Origin: DLKC01 sp002478885
GTDB taxonomy: Bacteria; Bacteroidota; Bacteroidia; Chitinophagales; Chitinophagaceae
NCBI GenBank assembly: GCA_046329585.1
Contig: JAXLUI010000001.1
Span: 2,108,001 to 2,172,000 of the forward strand
DNA: 64,000 nt
Direction: 5' to 3'
Below the pieces are notes generated by a model. The model saw only the letters and a program-made list of their open reading frames with translations, was not told the origin of the DNA and searched no databases. Shown here one piece after another: positions 35,936 through 45,300 of the stretch; within the stretch, counting starts at the first letter, position 1; the number at the start of each line of letters is the position of its first letter. The translations under genes were made by a program, and so were the position numbers.

Positions 35936-36387
35936 TACCTCGGCATGACAAGCCCAGGGTGTTTTTAAGCTGAAATTGTATGTTCAGCCAGCGTTTATGC
36001 TTCAGCTTGTCATGCTGACGAAGGAAGCATCCATCCCTCGTGTGCCTTGCCTTGAATAACTATTCATGCGTCAATGGGAAATTAAGCAGGGTTACTTTCT
36101 TTGTTTCAAGACAAAGAAAGTGGCAATACTTGCAAATAATACAACTCAAACTCACCCCCCATTCACTATTGCCTATCCCAAACAACCCGTTTACCCAAAT
36201 CATGTTAATGACCGCAATGTGCGGCGTTGGCAAGCGAAAACGCGCAGGAGCCCTGCCTGCGTGACGCAGTCAGGCAGGGTTCGGGTTTCGCTTGAATCCG
36301 CTTTGCGGATCACGAACACCTTTAAAAAAATATCAGCGTCGTTCGTAATTTCTTTGGTTACTTTCTTTGTTTCAAGACAAAGAAAGT

Positions 36388-36640
36388 GACAAAGCAAATC
36401 CCGGAATGGCCCAGTCAAAACAGATGCACTCCGAATAAAATAGAAGAATGGTTTGACACGTACTTAATTTTCTTGTACGCAACCTCCCATTACGGTTACC
36501 TCTCTTTGTTTCAAGACAAAGAAAGTGGCAAACCAAATCCCGGAATGACCCCAGTCAAAACAGAAGCACTCCGAATAAAATAGAAGAATGGTTTGACACG
36601 TTCGCAATTTTCTTGTCCGCAACCTCCCATTACGGTTGCC
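36388..36640 (+). repeat. Module Y, two tandem copies (third at 37233-37346)
   Basis: About 112 bases: AATCCCGGAATGRCCC, then CAGTCAAAACAGAAGCACTC, GAATGGTTTGACACG and CAACCTCCCATTACGGTTG, which folds through CAACC/GGTTG. Copies at 36388-36500, 36527-36640 and 37233-37346 differ at a few positions. Each is bounded by the palindrome. Confidence 0.8.
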
Positions 36641-36807
36641 TTTCTTTGTTTCAAGGCAAAGAAAGTGACAAAGCAAATCCCGGAATGGCCCTTGGGTAAA
36701 CCAGGCATACCTGCTCCATCAACAACAAAAAATATTAGTTTGTTACGTTCGTAATTATTGCCCTTGGCAGGCGGGGGTTACTTTCTTTGTTTCAAGACAA
36801 AGAAAGT

Positions 36808-37204
36808 GACAAAACAAATTCCTAAAACGACCTTACTTAATCGAGTCATACCCGCATTTTAAATAACGAAAAAGATCAGGTCGCTTTGCAAGCACTAAGT
36901 TTGAAAAGATCGTGAGGTGTGGCGCCGGCAAGCGAAAACGTGCGGAGCAGTCGGGTTTCGCTTGAACTTTCTTGGGTTACTTTCTTTGTTTCAAGACAAA
37001 GAAAGTGACAAAACAAATTCCTAAAACGACCTTACTTAATCGAGTCATACCCGCATTTTAAATAACGAAAAAGACCAGGTCGCTTTGCAAGCCCTAAGTT
37101 TGAAAAGATCGTGAGGTGTGGCGCTGGCAAGCGAAAACGTGCGGAGCAGTCGGGTTTCGCTTGAACTTTCTTTCTTGCCCGACTGCCCCTGACAGGCGGG
37201 GGTT
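36808..37204 (+). repeat. Module X, two tandem copies (third at 37641-37810)
   Basis: About 170 bases: CCTAAAACGACCTTACTTAA, CGAGTCATACCCGCATTTTA and GGTCGCTTTGCAAGC, ending in a CAAGCGAAA/TTTCGCTTG stem of 9 bp. Copies start at 36808, 37007 and 37641; the first two are spaced by 199 bases, nearly identical, and separated by a palindrome. A diverged half copy is near 36229-36295. Confidence 0.8.
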
Positions 37205-37372
37205 ACTTTCTTTGTTTCAAGACAAAGAAAGTGACAAACCAAATCCCGGAATGACCCCAGTCAAAACAGAAGCACTCCGAATAAAATAGAAGAATGGTTT
37301 GACACGTTCGCAATTTTCTTGTACGCAACCTCCCATTCCGGTTGCCTTTCTTTGTTTCAAGACAAAGAAAGT

Positions 37373-38340
37373 GACAAACCAAATCCCGGAATGGCCCGTG
37401 TGTAAACCAGGCATACCTGCACTATTGCAATCCTGTGGTCGGTGAGCACATCAACCACCACACTGAAGCCCAGGTAGCTTTATAAGCTGAAATTCTATAT
37501 TCAGCCGAAGTTTATCCTTCAGCTTGTCATGCTGACGAAGGAAGCATCTTTCCTTCGTGTGCCTGTGTCTCGCAATAACTGTTGATGCGTCAACGGGAAA
37601 TTAAGCAGGGTTACTTTCTATGTTTCAAGATAAAGAAAGTAACAACCAAATCCCTAAAACGACCTTACTTAATCGAGTCATACCCGCATTTTAAATAACG
37701 AAAAAGACCAGGTCGCTTTGCAAGCACTAAGTTTGAAAAGATCGTGAGGTGTGGCGCTGGCAAGCGAAAACGTGCGGAGCAGTCGGGTTTCGCTTGAACT
37801 TTCTTTGGCTACTTTCTTTGTTTCAAGACAAAGAAAGTGACAAAGCAAATCCCGGAATGGCCCGTGTGTAAACCAGGCATACCTGCAATATTGCAATCCG
37901 GTGGTCGGTGAGGACACCAACCACTAGAGTAAAGCCCAGGGTGTATAAGCTGAAATTTTATATGCAGCCCAAGTTTATTCTTCAGCTTGTCATGCTGACG
38001 AAGGAAGCATCCCTCCCTCGTGTGCCTTGCCTTGAATAACTATTGATACGTCAATGGAAAATTAAGCAGGGTTACTTTTTTGTTTCAAGACAACGAAAGT
38101 GACAAAACAAATCCCGGAATGGCCCTTGTGTAAACCAGGCATACCTGCACTATTGCAATCCGGTGGCCAGTGAGGACACCAACCACCAGGGTGAAGCCAA
38201 GGGTGCTTAATAAGCTGAAATTCTATATTCAGCCCAAGTTTATTCTTCAACTTGTCATGCTGACGAAGGAAGCATCTTTCCTTCGTGTGCCTGTGTCTCG
38301 CAATAACTGTTGATGCGTCAACGGGAAATTAAGCAGGGTT
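37373..38340 (+). repeat. Module Z, three copies (partial fourth at 35936-36093)
   Basis: About 235 bases: begins like Y (AATCCCGGAATGGCCC), then GTAAACCAGGCATACCTGCA, TAAGCTGAAATTCTATATTC, CTTGTCATGCTGACGAAGGA, GTTGATGCGTCAAC and AAATTAAGCAGGGTT before the next palindrome. It has hairpins GCTGAA/TTCAGC and GTTGA/TCAAC. Copies at 37373-37612, 37839-38073 and 38101-38340. The CTTGTCATGCTGACGAAGG stretch resembles a repeat seen widely in Bacteroidetes genomes. Confidence 0.8.
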
Positions 38341-38484
38341 ACTTTCTTTGTTTCAAGACAAAGAAAGTGACAAAACAAACCCCTGAACGACTACTTCAAA
38401 AACACATGCACTTCCTCCATCAACAATAGAGAAGATTCCTTCCCGTATCACTTGTTTCCTTCCCCATTCCCCATTCACGCCCCC

Positions 38485-40230
38485 TCACTCCGCCCGCTGC
38501 ACCTCCGTCCTCGGCGACACCCCATTCTCATTAAAAGCCTCTATCTGGTAATAATATACCCGGTCCTTCTCGAGCGCATGCAGGTAATATTCATTATTAC
38601 CGTAAACCATCACGCTGTTATACAACTTACCTGGCGCCTCCCCGAAATAGATATTATAGCCCGTGGCGTTATTAACAGTCTGCCACTTAAACCAGATATT
38701 CCTCCGCTCACTGTCACCGCGCAGCCCGATAAAATGCTTTACCGTATCAGGTACCGCTCCATGGCCGTTGCCAAACACACGCAGGCCGCTGATCGCAAAC
38801 TTACCCGTAGGCATATGAATATTTTCCATTTTAAGATAGCGGGCTTCAACAGGCTTCTCCAGCTCAATATAATCATGCGGTACATCCGTTTTGTTCTGGC
38901 TTTTATCCACCAGCACCTTCCATTTTTTACCGTCTTCCGATGAGTAAATAATGTACTGATGGTAAATACCCGGGATCTTACCAAGGTAGCTGCTGTCAAC
39001 ATCCTGGTCTGCATAGTTCACCTGTATGGCTTTCACCGTGCTGGTTGCGCCAAGATCGGTCTGCAGCCACTCCCCCTTATCGCCGCTGGCAGCGCTCCAG
39101 TAGGTCTTGATGCTTTCATCAACGGCATTGTTGGCCGTATAACCGCCAAGCGTGGAAGATACCATCACCGGCTTGTTATAGTTAAGCAGCATCCACCCCG
39201 CAAAGGAGCTATGATACCCGTTTAATGCCTTCCCCGGCAGGTACAAAGGGTAATCCCCGAATGCAGTATTGCAGTAAAGGATGCCGTCGCCGTCAAAGCC
39301 TGCCGGCCATATGCCAATGCGCCGTTCAAAATTGTTTTTGGTATTCACCACAATCGTGCTCACATGCCACCAGTTGCCCGACTTATCCTGGAAGCTGGCG
39401 CCATGCCCTGCGCCCCGGGCAAACCCACCGGGTTTGTAAGAGAACGGGTTGTGCGACTGGTAAGTGAAAGGGCCCAATGGATGGTCGCCAACATACACCC
39501 CATCACCATAACCGCTGAACTCCGTCCCCGGCGCGCCGTATTGCAGGTAATATTTGCCGTTATGCTTATCCATTTCTGAACCTTCAATAAAAGGGCTCAG
39601 GAAGGTATTGTCACCATTTTCCCCAAAGCGCTCCCACCCGTGAATATCAGGATGCAGTTGTAGGAGTTCTTTTCTTTCACCGATAGGTTGAAAGGTTTTC
39701 CGGTCTATCTCCTGTCCATAGGTAGGGTAGGTATTGCTCGAACCGAAATAAATGTAAAGCCTGCCATCATCATCCGCGAACAGCGCCGGGTCCCATGCCC
39801 CTGCTTTAAAAGAGTCAACAGCCTCTTTCCAGTCGTCTTTTGTGGGATTTTTACTCATCCACAACGGGAAGTCCCGGGTATAAGTCGAACCGATCACCAG
39901 CAGCGTATCACCCATGGCGCATACCGCAGGTGCGCACAGCTCATCATATACATGGTGATAAGGCTTCAGGAACTTCCGCGGCACAAAGGTCCAGTGCAGC
40001 ATATCGCTGCTGTGCCAGTAACCCCATTGGTTGGTCGAGAACAGGTAATATTCGTCTTTAAACAGCGTGATCACCGGGTCGGCGGTGGCACGGTGTCTTC
40101 CCTGCTCCGAGAAATTGGGAATAGGCGTATAGCCATAGTCAATGTTGATCGGGTTACAAAAGGTCTGCTGCTGTGCAATGGCATGCTCCATGGCAAACAA
40201 TACAAGGATGGCCGGCAATAGTCTGTTCAT
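38485..40230 (-). CDS. Exported GH43-type glycoside hydrolase with discoidin and Fn3-like domains
   Basis: 581 residues with a signal peptide (MNRLLPAILVLFAMEHAIAQ). Residues about 45-330 are a five-bladed propeller of the family 43 type: ADPVITLFKDEYYLFST with the base Asp, AGAWDPALFADDDGRLYIYF with the pKa-tuning Asp, and SPFIEGSEMDKHNGKYYLQY with the acid Glu. An F5/8 type C (CBM32-like) domain follows (about 360-485, DLGATSTVKAIQVNY and ARYLKMENI), then an Fn3-like domain (about 495-580). GH43 enzymes act on arabinan, xylan or galactan side chains; the substrate is not set. No SusC/D beside it. Confidence 0.88.
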   Translation of the reverse strand: MNRLLPAILVLFAMEHAIAQQQTFCNPINIDYGYTPIPNFSEQGRHRATADPVITLFKDEYYLFSTNQWGYWHSSDMLHWTFVPRKFLKPYHHVYDELCAPAVCAMGDTLLVIGSTYTRDFPLWMSKNPTKDDWKEAVDSFKAGAWDPALFADDDGRLYIYFGSSNTYPTYGQEIDRKTFQPIGERKELLQLHPDIHGWERFGENGDNTFLSPFIEGSEMDKHNGKYYLQYGAPGTEFSGYGDGVYVGDHPLGPFTYQSHNPFSYKPGGFARGAGHGASFQDKSGNWWHVSTIVVNTKNNFERRIGIWPAGFDGDGILYCNTAFGDYPLYLPGKALNGYHSSFAGWMLLNYNKPVMVSSTLGGYTANNAVDESIKTYWSAASGDKGEWLQTDLGATSTVKAIQVNYADQDVDSSYLGKIPGIYHQYIIYSSEDGKKWKVLVDKSQNKTDVPHDYIELEKPVEARYLKMENIHMPTGKFAISGLRVFGNGHGAVPDTVKHFIGLRGDSERRNIWFKWQTVNNATGYNIYFGEAPGKLYNSVMVYGNNEYYLHALEKDRVYYYQIEAFNENGVSPRTEVQRAE

Positions 40231-40402
40231 AGCATCGAAGTTCTTACAAAAGACATAAAATTACCGATTACTCCTTAGCCCTTTATATTATTGCTGTAAT
40301 AAATACAGCACCCGCCGGCGCCACCGGGCAGTGCCCTTGGCTTACCTCGTTTTATCAAATGATATTCTTTAAAACTTGTAAATTTTGAAATACGTATTCC
40401 CT

Positions 40403-40410
40403 TACCTTTG
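40403..40410 (+). promoter_or_regulatory. Bacteroidetes -7 box upstream of atpD
   Basis: TACCTTTG is a perfect TAnnTTTG box, 36 bases before the atpD ATG. A TTTG lies 15 bases upstream (40384-40387), shorter than the usual spacing, so only the -7 element is claimed. Confidence 0.4.
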
Positions 40411-40446
40411 CGCCAAAATTTTAATCCTTCTAAATAATCGTCATTT

Positions 40447-41949
40447 ATGGCTAATAAGGGCAAAATCAAACAGATCATCGGTGCGGTGGTTGACGTAGAG
40501 TTCACTGAGGGGCACCTTCCTGAGATTTATAACGCATTGGAGCTCAAAAGGCCCAACGGCGACAAACTCGTTCTTGAAGTGCAGCAGCACCTCGGTGAAG
40601 ACAGCGTTCGTACCATCGCGATGGACGGTACAGAAGGCCTCATCCGTGGTACAGAAGTAGTTGATACAGGCGTGGCTATAGCGATGCCTACAGGCGACCT
40701 TATCAATGGCCGTTTGTTCAATGTAACCGGTGATGCAATTGATGGTTTGCCCCAGGTTAGCAAAGAAAAAGGACGTCCTATACATGCCTTGCCGCCATTA
40801 TTCGAAAACCTGAGCACAGCTACAGAAGTGCTGTTCACAGGTATCAAAGTGGTTGACCTTATCGAGCCTTATGCAAAAGGTGGTAAGATCGGTCTCTTCG
40901 GTGGTGCAGGTGTGGGTAAAACCGTATTGATCCAGGAACTCATCAACAATATCGCAAAAGGTTATGGCGGTCTGTCAGTATTCGCCGGTGTGGGTGAGCG
41001 TACCCGTGAGGGAAATGACCTGTTGCGTGAAATGATCGAAGCAGGTATCATGAACTATGGCGAGGCTTTCAAACACAGCATGGAAGCTGGCGGATGGGAC
41101 CTCAGCAAAGTAGACATGGAAGGATTGAAAGAATCAAAAGCAACATTCGTATTCGGACAGATGAACGAACCTCCCGGCGCACGTGCACGTGTGGCCCTCT
41201 CTGGTCTTACCGTAGCGGAATACTTCCGTGATGGTGATGGCACAGGAAAAGGTAAAGACATCCTGTTCTTCGTAGACAATATCTTCCGTTTCACACAGGC
41301 GGGTTCTGAAGTATCGGCCCTGCTCGGCCGTATGCCTTCTGCCGTGGGTTACCAGCCTACGCTGGCTACCGAAATGGGATTGATGCAGGAGCGTATCACG
41401 TCAACAAGAAACGGTTCTATCACGTCCGTACAGGCCGTATACGTACCAGCGGATGACTTGACCGACCCTGCGCCGGCAACGACCTTCGCCCACCTTGATG
41501 CTACAACCGTATTGTCAAGAAAGATCGCTGACTTGGGTATCTATCCTGCGGTTGACCCGCTGGATTCTACCAGCCGTATCTTAACACCTGCTATCGTGGG
41601 CGACAAGCACTACGATTGCGCAAACCGTGTTAAGCTCATCCTACAGCGTTACAAGGAATTGCAGGATATCATCGCCATCCTCGGTATGGATGAGTTGAGC
41701 GACGAAGATAAAATGACCGTTTCCCGTGCCCGTAAAGTGCAGCGCTTCCTAAGCCAGCCTTTCCACGTGGCAGAAGCCTTCACCGGCTTAAAGGGTGTGT
41801 TTGTTGGCATCGACGATACCATCAAGGGTTTCAACATGATCATGGATGGTGAAGTGGATGAATATCCCGAAGCATCATTCAACCTCGTAGGTACCATCGA
41901 AGATGCAATAGAAAAAGGTAAGAAATTACTCGCTGCGGCCCAGGGCTAA
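40447..41949 (+). CDS. atpD: ATP synthase F1 subunit beta
   Basis: 500 residues. Catalytic subunit of F1Fo ATP synthase. The Walker A motif GGAGVGKTVLIQEL is near residue 155, with VGERTREGNDLLREMIEAG, the DELSEED-type loop (here DELSDEDK, about 418), ALLGRMPSAVGYQPTLATEM and FVDNIFRFTQAGSEVSALLG. Full length. It is followed by atpC after 212 bases; the other atp genes are not in the window, the split being usual in Bacteroidetes. Confidence 0.98.
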   Translation: MANKGKIKQIIGAVVDVEFTEGHLPEIYNALELKRPNGDKLVLEVQQHLGEDSVRTIAMDGTEGLIRGTEVVDTGVAIAMPTGDLINGRLFNVTGDAIDGLPQVSKEKGRPIHALPPLFENLSTATEVLFTGIKVVDLIEPYAKGGKIGLFGGAGVGKTVLIQELINNIAKGYGGLSVFAGVGERTREGNDLLREMIEAGIMNYGEAFKHSMEAGGWDLSKVDMEGLKESKATFVFGQMNEPPGARARVALSGLTVAEYFRDGDGTGKGKDILFFVDNIFRFTQAGSEVSALLGRMPSAVGYQPTLATEMGLMQERITSTRNGSITSVQAVYVPADDLTDPAPATTFAHLDATTVLSRKIADLGIYPAVDPLDSTSRILTPAIVGDKHYDCANRVKLILQRYKELQDIIAILGMDELSDEDKMTVSRARKVQRFLSQPFHVAEAFTGLKGVFVGIDDTIKGFNMIMDGEVDEYPEASFNLVGTIEDAIEKGKKLLAAAQG

Positions 41950-42024
41950 ACCGGTAAGCTGTTACGGCCTGGCTTGTTCAACAGGTTTCAGGTACCCGGC
42001 ACCACAGCAACCAATAGCTTGCGC

Positions 42025-42058
42025 CAGTCCCGGCAAATCCGGGACAGCACCCTTGTAC
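42025..42058 (-). repeat. Hairpin-bearing relative of the dispersed element, between atpD and atpC
   Basis: On the minus strand GTACAAGGGTGCTG leads into TCCCGGATTTGCCGGGA, a 6-bp stem. The left half matches the dispersed element exactly. It lies within the atpD-atpC transcript, where its fold could affect the mRNA. Confidence 0.6.
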
Positions 42059-42151
42059 GTTTGGTTCTTTATTCATCAAACTGGTAATAAAATAAGTTTA
42101 GTCAACGCCCTTAAAAAGGCGGGCCGCTAAACCCTCCCCCCGCGGGAGACT

Positions 42152-42161
42152 GGAGGAAATT
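42152..42161 (+). promoter_or_regulatory. Strong Shine-Dalgarno before atpC
   Basis: GGAGGAAATT sits directly before the atpC ATG. Such a full anti-16S match is uncommon in Bacteroidetes genes, including the others in this window. A CTCCC/GGGAG pair just upstream (42133-42147) could compete with it. Confidence 0.5.
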
Positions 42162-42416
42162 ATGACACTGGAAATATTAACACCCGAGAAAAAGATTTAC
42201 AGCGGCGAAGTGCTCGGCATTCGTTTGCCGGGTATCGAAGGCCTCTTCGAGGTATTCGATAAACACGCCCCACTGGTAAGTGCTTTAACAAAAGGTAAAA
42301 TGAAAATAATCGTCGACAGGAATACCAGCGAACATTTCAATATCCAGGGCGGCTTCGTGGAAGTGCTGGATAATAAAACAACGGTGCTGGTCGAAGGCGC
42401 TACCGTAGTCGACTAA
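42162..42416 (+). CDS. atpC: ATP synthase F1 subunit epsilon, short form
   Basis: 84 residues, only the N-terminal beta-sandwich (TLEILTPEKKIYSGEVLGIR, LPGIEGLFEVFDKHAPLVSA). The C-terminal helical hairpin, which gives self-inhibition in many bacteria, is absent. Short epsilon subunits are common in Bacteroidetes. Second gene of the atpDC pair and followed by a terminator. Confidence 0.93.
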   Translation: MTLEILTPEKKIYSGEVLGIRLPGIEGLFEVFDKHAPLVSALTKGKMKIIVDRNTSEHFNIQGGFVEVLDNKTTVLVEGATVVD

Positions 42417-42436
42417 GAACAGGTTTAAAATAATGC

Positions 42437-42470
42437 AAAAGGCCTTTATCGTTTGATAAAGGCCTTTTTG
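42437..42470 (+). terminator. Intrinsic terminator after atpC
   Basis: AAAAGGCCTTTATC pairs with GATAAAGGCCTTTT around GTTT. The flanking A and T runs allow use in both directions; the convergent EnvC-like gene ends about 75 bases further on. Confidence 0.88.
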
Positions 42471-42545
42471 TTGCTGCCCTGCTGCCAGCTTGCCATTAAG
42501 TACAGCACAAAAGCCGGGCCCAGTATTTCGATACAATTTGTGGAA

Positions 42546-43904
42546 CTATCTTGGTTTAAGCCATCTTTCGGGGTCAAGGTTATCCCCTTTGTCGTTCTGC
42601 ACCATAAAGATGATCTGCCCTTCGCCGTTAAGGCCGGCAACAGATTTGCCCAGCAGTTTGCCAGCCTTTATCTCCTGTCCTTTATTCACGGAAATGCCCG
42701 ACAAATTGCTGTAAGCGGTAAAGTATTTACCATGCCTCACAACAACCGTTTGCCCGCTGCCAAGGTCAAATACCGCCGATACAACCCCATCGGCAACAGC
42801 TTTTACATTGGCTCCGATCGGCAACGATATCTCCGTCCCGGGCATCACGCCCTTGAGCTTGGTGCCGGGCACTTCATAAGGGCCGAAATGGGTGGACACA
42901 AAACCCTGGTCAACCGGCCAGGGGAGCCTGCCCTTATTGTTCTCAAAATTAATGGAGACATTCATCTCCTCGGTAGTGGACTCAAACGGACTGTAAACAC
43001 GGTTGGTTTTAGGCAGGGCCACCGCGTTGGTGCCCGCCGCATTCTTGTCAACGGTCGACTTGGTTTCACCGGCTGCATTGTTGGCTGGTGGGTTATTATT
43101 GCTGGCCGCGTTTTGTGCCTTCTTCTTTTGTTCGTCTTCTTTCAGCTTGGCAAGCCGGTCTGCTTCTTTTTTCTTGGCAGCCTCTATCTCCCGCCTGATC
43201 ACCGTTTGCAAAGCCTGCTGCAATTGCTGCCTGGTCTTTTCCTTTTGCTTTAACTGCGCTGCAATATCTTTTTCCTGCCCTTTCAGGTCGTTCACCACCT
43301 GGTCCTTTTCCTTCCTGTCTTCCTGCAGTACGGTCAGTTGCTTGCTCTGGTCTTTCAGCGTGGTGCTCTTGCTTGTCTTATTGGTGTTCAGCTCCGTTAT
43401 CTGTGTACCAAGCAGCTCCTGTGTTTTCACAATATTCGAAACCTGCGTCTCCCTGTACTGGCGGTAGCTGCGCAGGTAAGTAAATCTTTTTAAAGCGTCG
43501 TTAAAAGTGGCGGCAGAAAACAGGAAATTGAGGTAATCATAATTGCTCCTATTCTTATAGGCAAACACAAGGCTCTTGGAGTACTGTTCTTTTAATGTGT
43601 CCAGCTCTTTCTTGTAACGGTAGATCTGTATCTGGTTGTTGTAAATGATGTCGTCGAGCCGGCGTATCTCCTTGTTGATATTGTTGATCAGTTCCTGCCG
43701 GGCCTGTATCTTCCGCTGAACCAGCGCCAGTTGCCCAAGCGATTGCTTCTTGTTCTTTTTGATCTGGTCAAGGGTATTGTTAAGGTCATTGATCTCCTGT
43801 ATCAGCTGTTGCTGCTTTTTCTGGATGTCTTCTTTTGTGTCCTGTGCAGAACCGGCAAAAGCAATAAAACAAATAAAAAAAGCGGTGAACAGTTTTTTAT
43901 ACAT
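42546..43904 (-). CDS. EnvC-like murein hydrolase activator (degenerate M23)
   Basis: 452 residues: signal peptide (FICFIAFAGSAQ), long coiled coils at about 25-110 and 160-250 (EDIQKKQQQLIQEINDLNNT), low-complexity linker (NNNPPANNAAGETKS) and a C-terminal LytM fold (STHFGPYEVPGTKLKGVMPG to the end). The zinc ligands are missing: the usual HxxxD reads MPGTE-like and HLHF reads IIFMV. Such EnvC-type proteins activate amidases at the division septum and have no activity themselves. It follows the DUF4292 gene in a cluster with dut and ispF, a common arrangement in Bacteroidetes. Confidence 0.88.
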   Translation of the reverse strand: MYKKLFTAFFICFIAFAGSAQDTKEDIQKKQQQLIQEINDLNNTLDQIKKNKKQSLGQLALVQRKIQARQELINNINKEIRRLDDIIYNNQIQIYRYKKELDTLKEQYSKSLVFAYKNRSNYDYLNFLFSAATFNDALKRFTYLRSYRQYRETQVSNIVKTQELLGTQITELNTNKTSKSTTLKDQSKQLTVLQEDRKEKDQVVNDLKGQEKDIAAQLKQKEKTRQQLQQALQTVIRREIEAAKKKEADRLAKLKEDEQKKKAQNAASNNNPPANNAAGETKSTVDKNAAGTNAVALPKTNRVYSPFESTTEEMNVSINFENNKGRLPWPVDQGFVSTHFGPYEVPGTKLKGVMPGTEISLPIGANVKAVADGVVSAVFDLGSGQTVVVRHGKYFTAYSNLSGISVNKGQEIKAGKLLGKSVAGLNGEGQIIFMVQNDKGDNLDPERWLKPR

Positions 43905-43958
43905 GCTGGGATAAGTTTTTTAGGCCGTTGCTAAATTAACGCATCTGCCTGCAGATTA

Positions 43959-44783
43959 TTACTTGCGCTTATAATTTTTAGGAATGCTGAAAGGATAATC
44001 CTGGGGCTTGTCAAACAAATAGTTTTTGAACTCCACATCCACATCAAACTTCGACTTCTCAGAAACGGTCACCCTTCTTTTAGTGGAGAAATAAAAATTA
44101 CCCGCCTGCTCATAGTTCTCATAGGTAATGTCGCAGGTGCGGTTCCGCATGGCGTCAAGATCGTCCAGCTTGCTGTGCGCCACCCGGAAATCCTGGTTCG
44201 TCTCCAGCGATATCAGGTGCTTGAATACATTGCCCACCATTAATACCAGGAGTTCATTATCATTCGCTTTGTAAGAAACAATATTGCTGTCGACAAATAC
44301 CGGGTTTCCCACGATCAGGTCCTGCAGGGAATAAAAATCAAAAGGCACTTCCGTAAGCTCCTGCAGGTAGGCGATTGTTTTATACTGGATTACCTTCTGC
44401 AGCTTGTTCATCATCTTCACACTGTCTTTATTGATCAGCAACCGGTAGCCTTCAATGCCCAGCGCACCGGTCAGCGATATCCATATCACGCTGTCTTTTC
44501 TCACCCTGATATAGGCCGTTGCCTGGTCCCCGGCATCCTTGCCCTGGTAATCGATCTTGATCTTTCCCGAAAAAGTGGTAAAGTTGATCCGGCTGTTTGC
44601 CAGGTTGCTGATAATGCTTTTTACAATGGAAAACGAATCCACCTTCTCTTTCTCGGGGTTCACGATAACCGTTTCCGATGAATCCTTTTTTGCTACGACC
44701 TGCTCAATATTCTGCACCTTTTTTACGGGCCTGCACCCCGCTATGAAAGCTATCGCAAGTAAGAGATACAATGTTTTTTTCAT
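43959..44783 (-). CDS. DUF4292 lipoprotein
   Basis: 274 residues with a lipoprotein signal (LLLAIAFIAGC, lipid Cys at about 17). The body matches DUF4292: FSGKIKIDYQGKDAGDQATA, SVIWISLTGALGIEGYRLLI and LQDLIVGNPVFV. The fold resembles LolA/LolB-type lipid carriers, so outer-membrane lipoprotein traffic is a candidate role (inference from fold). Between dut (10 bases away) and the EnvC-like gene (54 bases). Confidence 0.87.
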   Translation of the reverse strand: MKKTLYLLLAIAFIAGCRPVKKVQNIEQVVAKKDSSETVIVNPEKEKVDSFSIVKSIISNLANSRINFTTFSGKIKIDYQGKDAGDQATAYIRVRKDSVIWISLTGALGIEGYRLLINKDSVKMMNKLQKVIQYKTIAYLQELTEVPFDFYSLQDLIVGNPVFVDSNIVSYKANDNELLVLMVGNVFKHLISLETNQDFRVAHSKLDDLDAMRNRTCDITYENYEQAGNFYFSTKRRVTVSEKSKFDVDVEFKNYLFDKPQDYPFSIPKNYKRK

Positions 44784-44792
44784 GCCTTGATT

Positions 44793-45236
44793 TTAAGATT
44801 TGCCGGTATGCCCAAACCCGCCCTCGCCTCTCGCCGTATCGTTGATCTCCAAAGCTGGTTGCCACTCAACCTGGGTAACGCTTTGTACAATCATTTGGGC
44901 GATCCTGTCACCGGGGTTTATTTCCTGTACGGTATCAGACAAATTGATCAGTATTACTTTTATTTCTCCCCGGTAATCCGCATCAATCGTGCCGGGGCTG
45001 TTAAGGCAGGTAATGCCCTGCTTTAGGGCAAGGCCGCTCCGGGGTCTTATCTGCGCTTCAAAACCCACGGGCAGTTCTATGAACAACCCCGTTGGTACGG
45101 CAGTACGTTGCAGGGGTTGCAATAATACGGGGGCTTCAATGGCGGCCCGAAGGTCCATACCCGATGAGCCTTCGGTGGCATAACCGGGAAGCGGGTTAAA
45201 AGAACGGTTAATGATTTTGACTGTTATTTTTTCCAC
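44793..45236 (-). CDS. dut: Deoxyuridine 5'-triphosphate nucleotidohydrolase
   Basis: 147 residues. Hydrolyses dUTP to dUMP and pyrophosphate, keeping uracil out of DNA and feeding dTMP synthesis. The five trimeric-dUTPase motifs are seen: GSSGMDLRA, PRSGLALKQGI, LNSPGTIDADYRGEI, GDRIAQMIV and the C-terminal GEGGFGHTGK. Normal length. Confidence 0.97.
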   Translation of the reverse strand: MEKITVKIINRSFNPLPGYATEGSSGMDLRAAIEAPVLLQPLQRTAVPTGLFIELPVGFEAQIRPRSGLALKQGITCLNSPGTIDADYRGEIKVILINLSDTVQEINPGDRIAQMIVQSVTQVEWQPALEINDTARGEGGFGHTGKS

Positions 45237-45300
45237 GGCGCAAAGCTAAAGAAATGACTGCTAAGGAAACCCCATCTTATTAACTTGTTGCTAAACTGTA

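Larger units (their letters stand above)
35936..38400 (+). repeat. Modular palindrome array (12 palindromes, modules X, Y and Z)
   Basis: A 28-base palindrome, left arm ACTTTCTTTGT and right arm ACAAAGAAAGT around TTCAAG, occurs at 36094-36121, 36360-36387, 36499-36526, 36639-36666, 36780-36807, 36979-37006, 37205-37232, 37345-37372, 37613-37640, 37811-37838, 38074-38100 and 38341-38368. Eight or so copies are perfect; others have one to three changes. The right flank is always (G/A)(T/G)GACAAA-like, so all copies point the same way. Three larger modules fill the gaps: X, Y and Z, each with internal hairpins. Palindrome order with modules is p1, p2 Y p3 Y p4, p5 X p6 X p7 Y p8 Z p9 X p10 Z p11 Z p12, with a partial Z before p1. 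No protein-like ORF is present. Confidence 0.9.

Noticed and set aside
36066..38250. Several 60-100 codon ORFs in both strands of the palindrome array (with VTFFVSRQRK- or HFLCLETKKV-like peptides)
   Set aside because: The same peptides recur because they translate the palindrome and its flanks; they follow the repeat and have no start region or protein-like domain.
36094..38368. Possible CRISPR array
   Set aside because: The repeated unit is a perfect palindrome with spacing of about 100 to 240 bases, and the spacers are themselves repeated modules. No cas gene is present.
40292..40310. TGCTGTA/TACAGCA inverted repeat upstream of atpD as terminator or operator
   Set aside because: Seven-base stem without a T run and not near a promoter box; could be chance.
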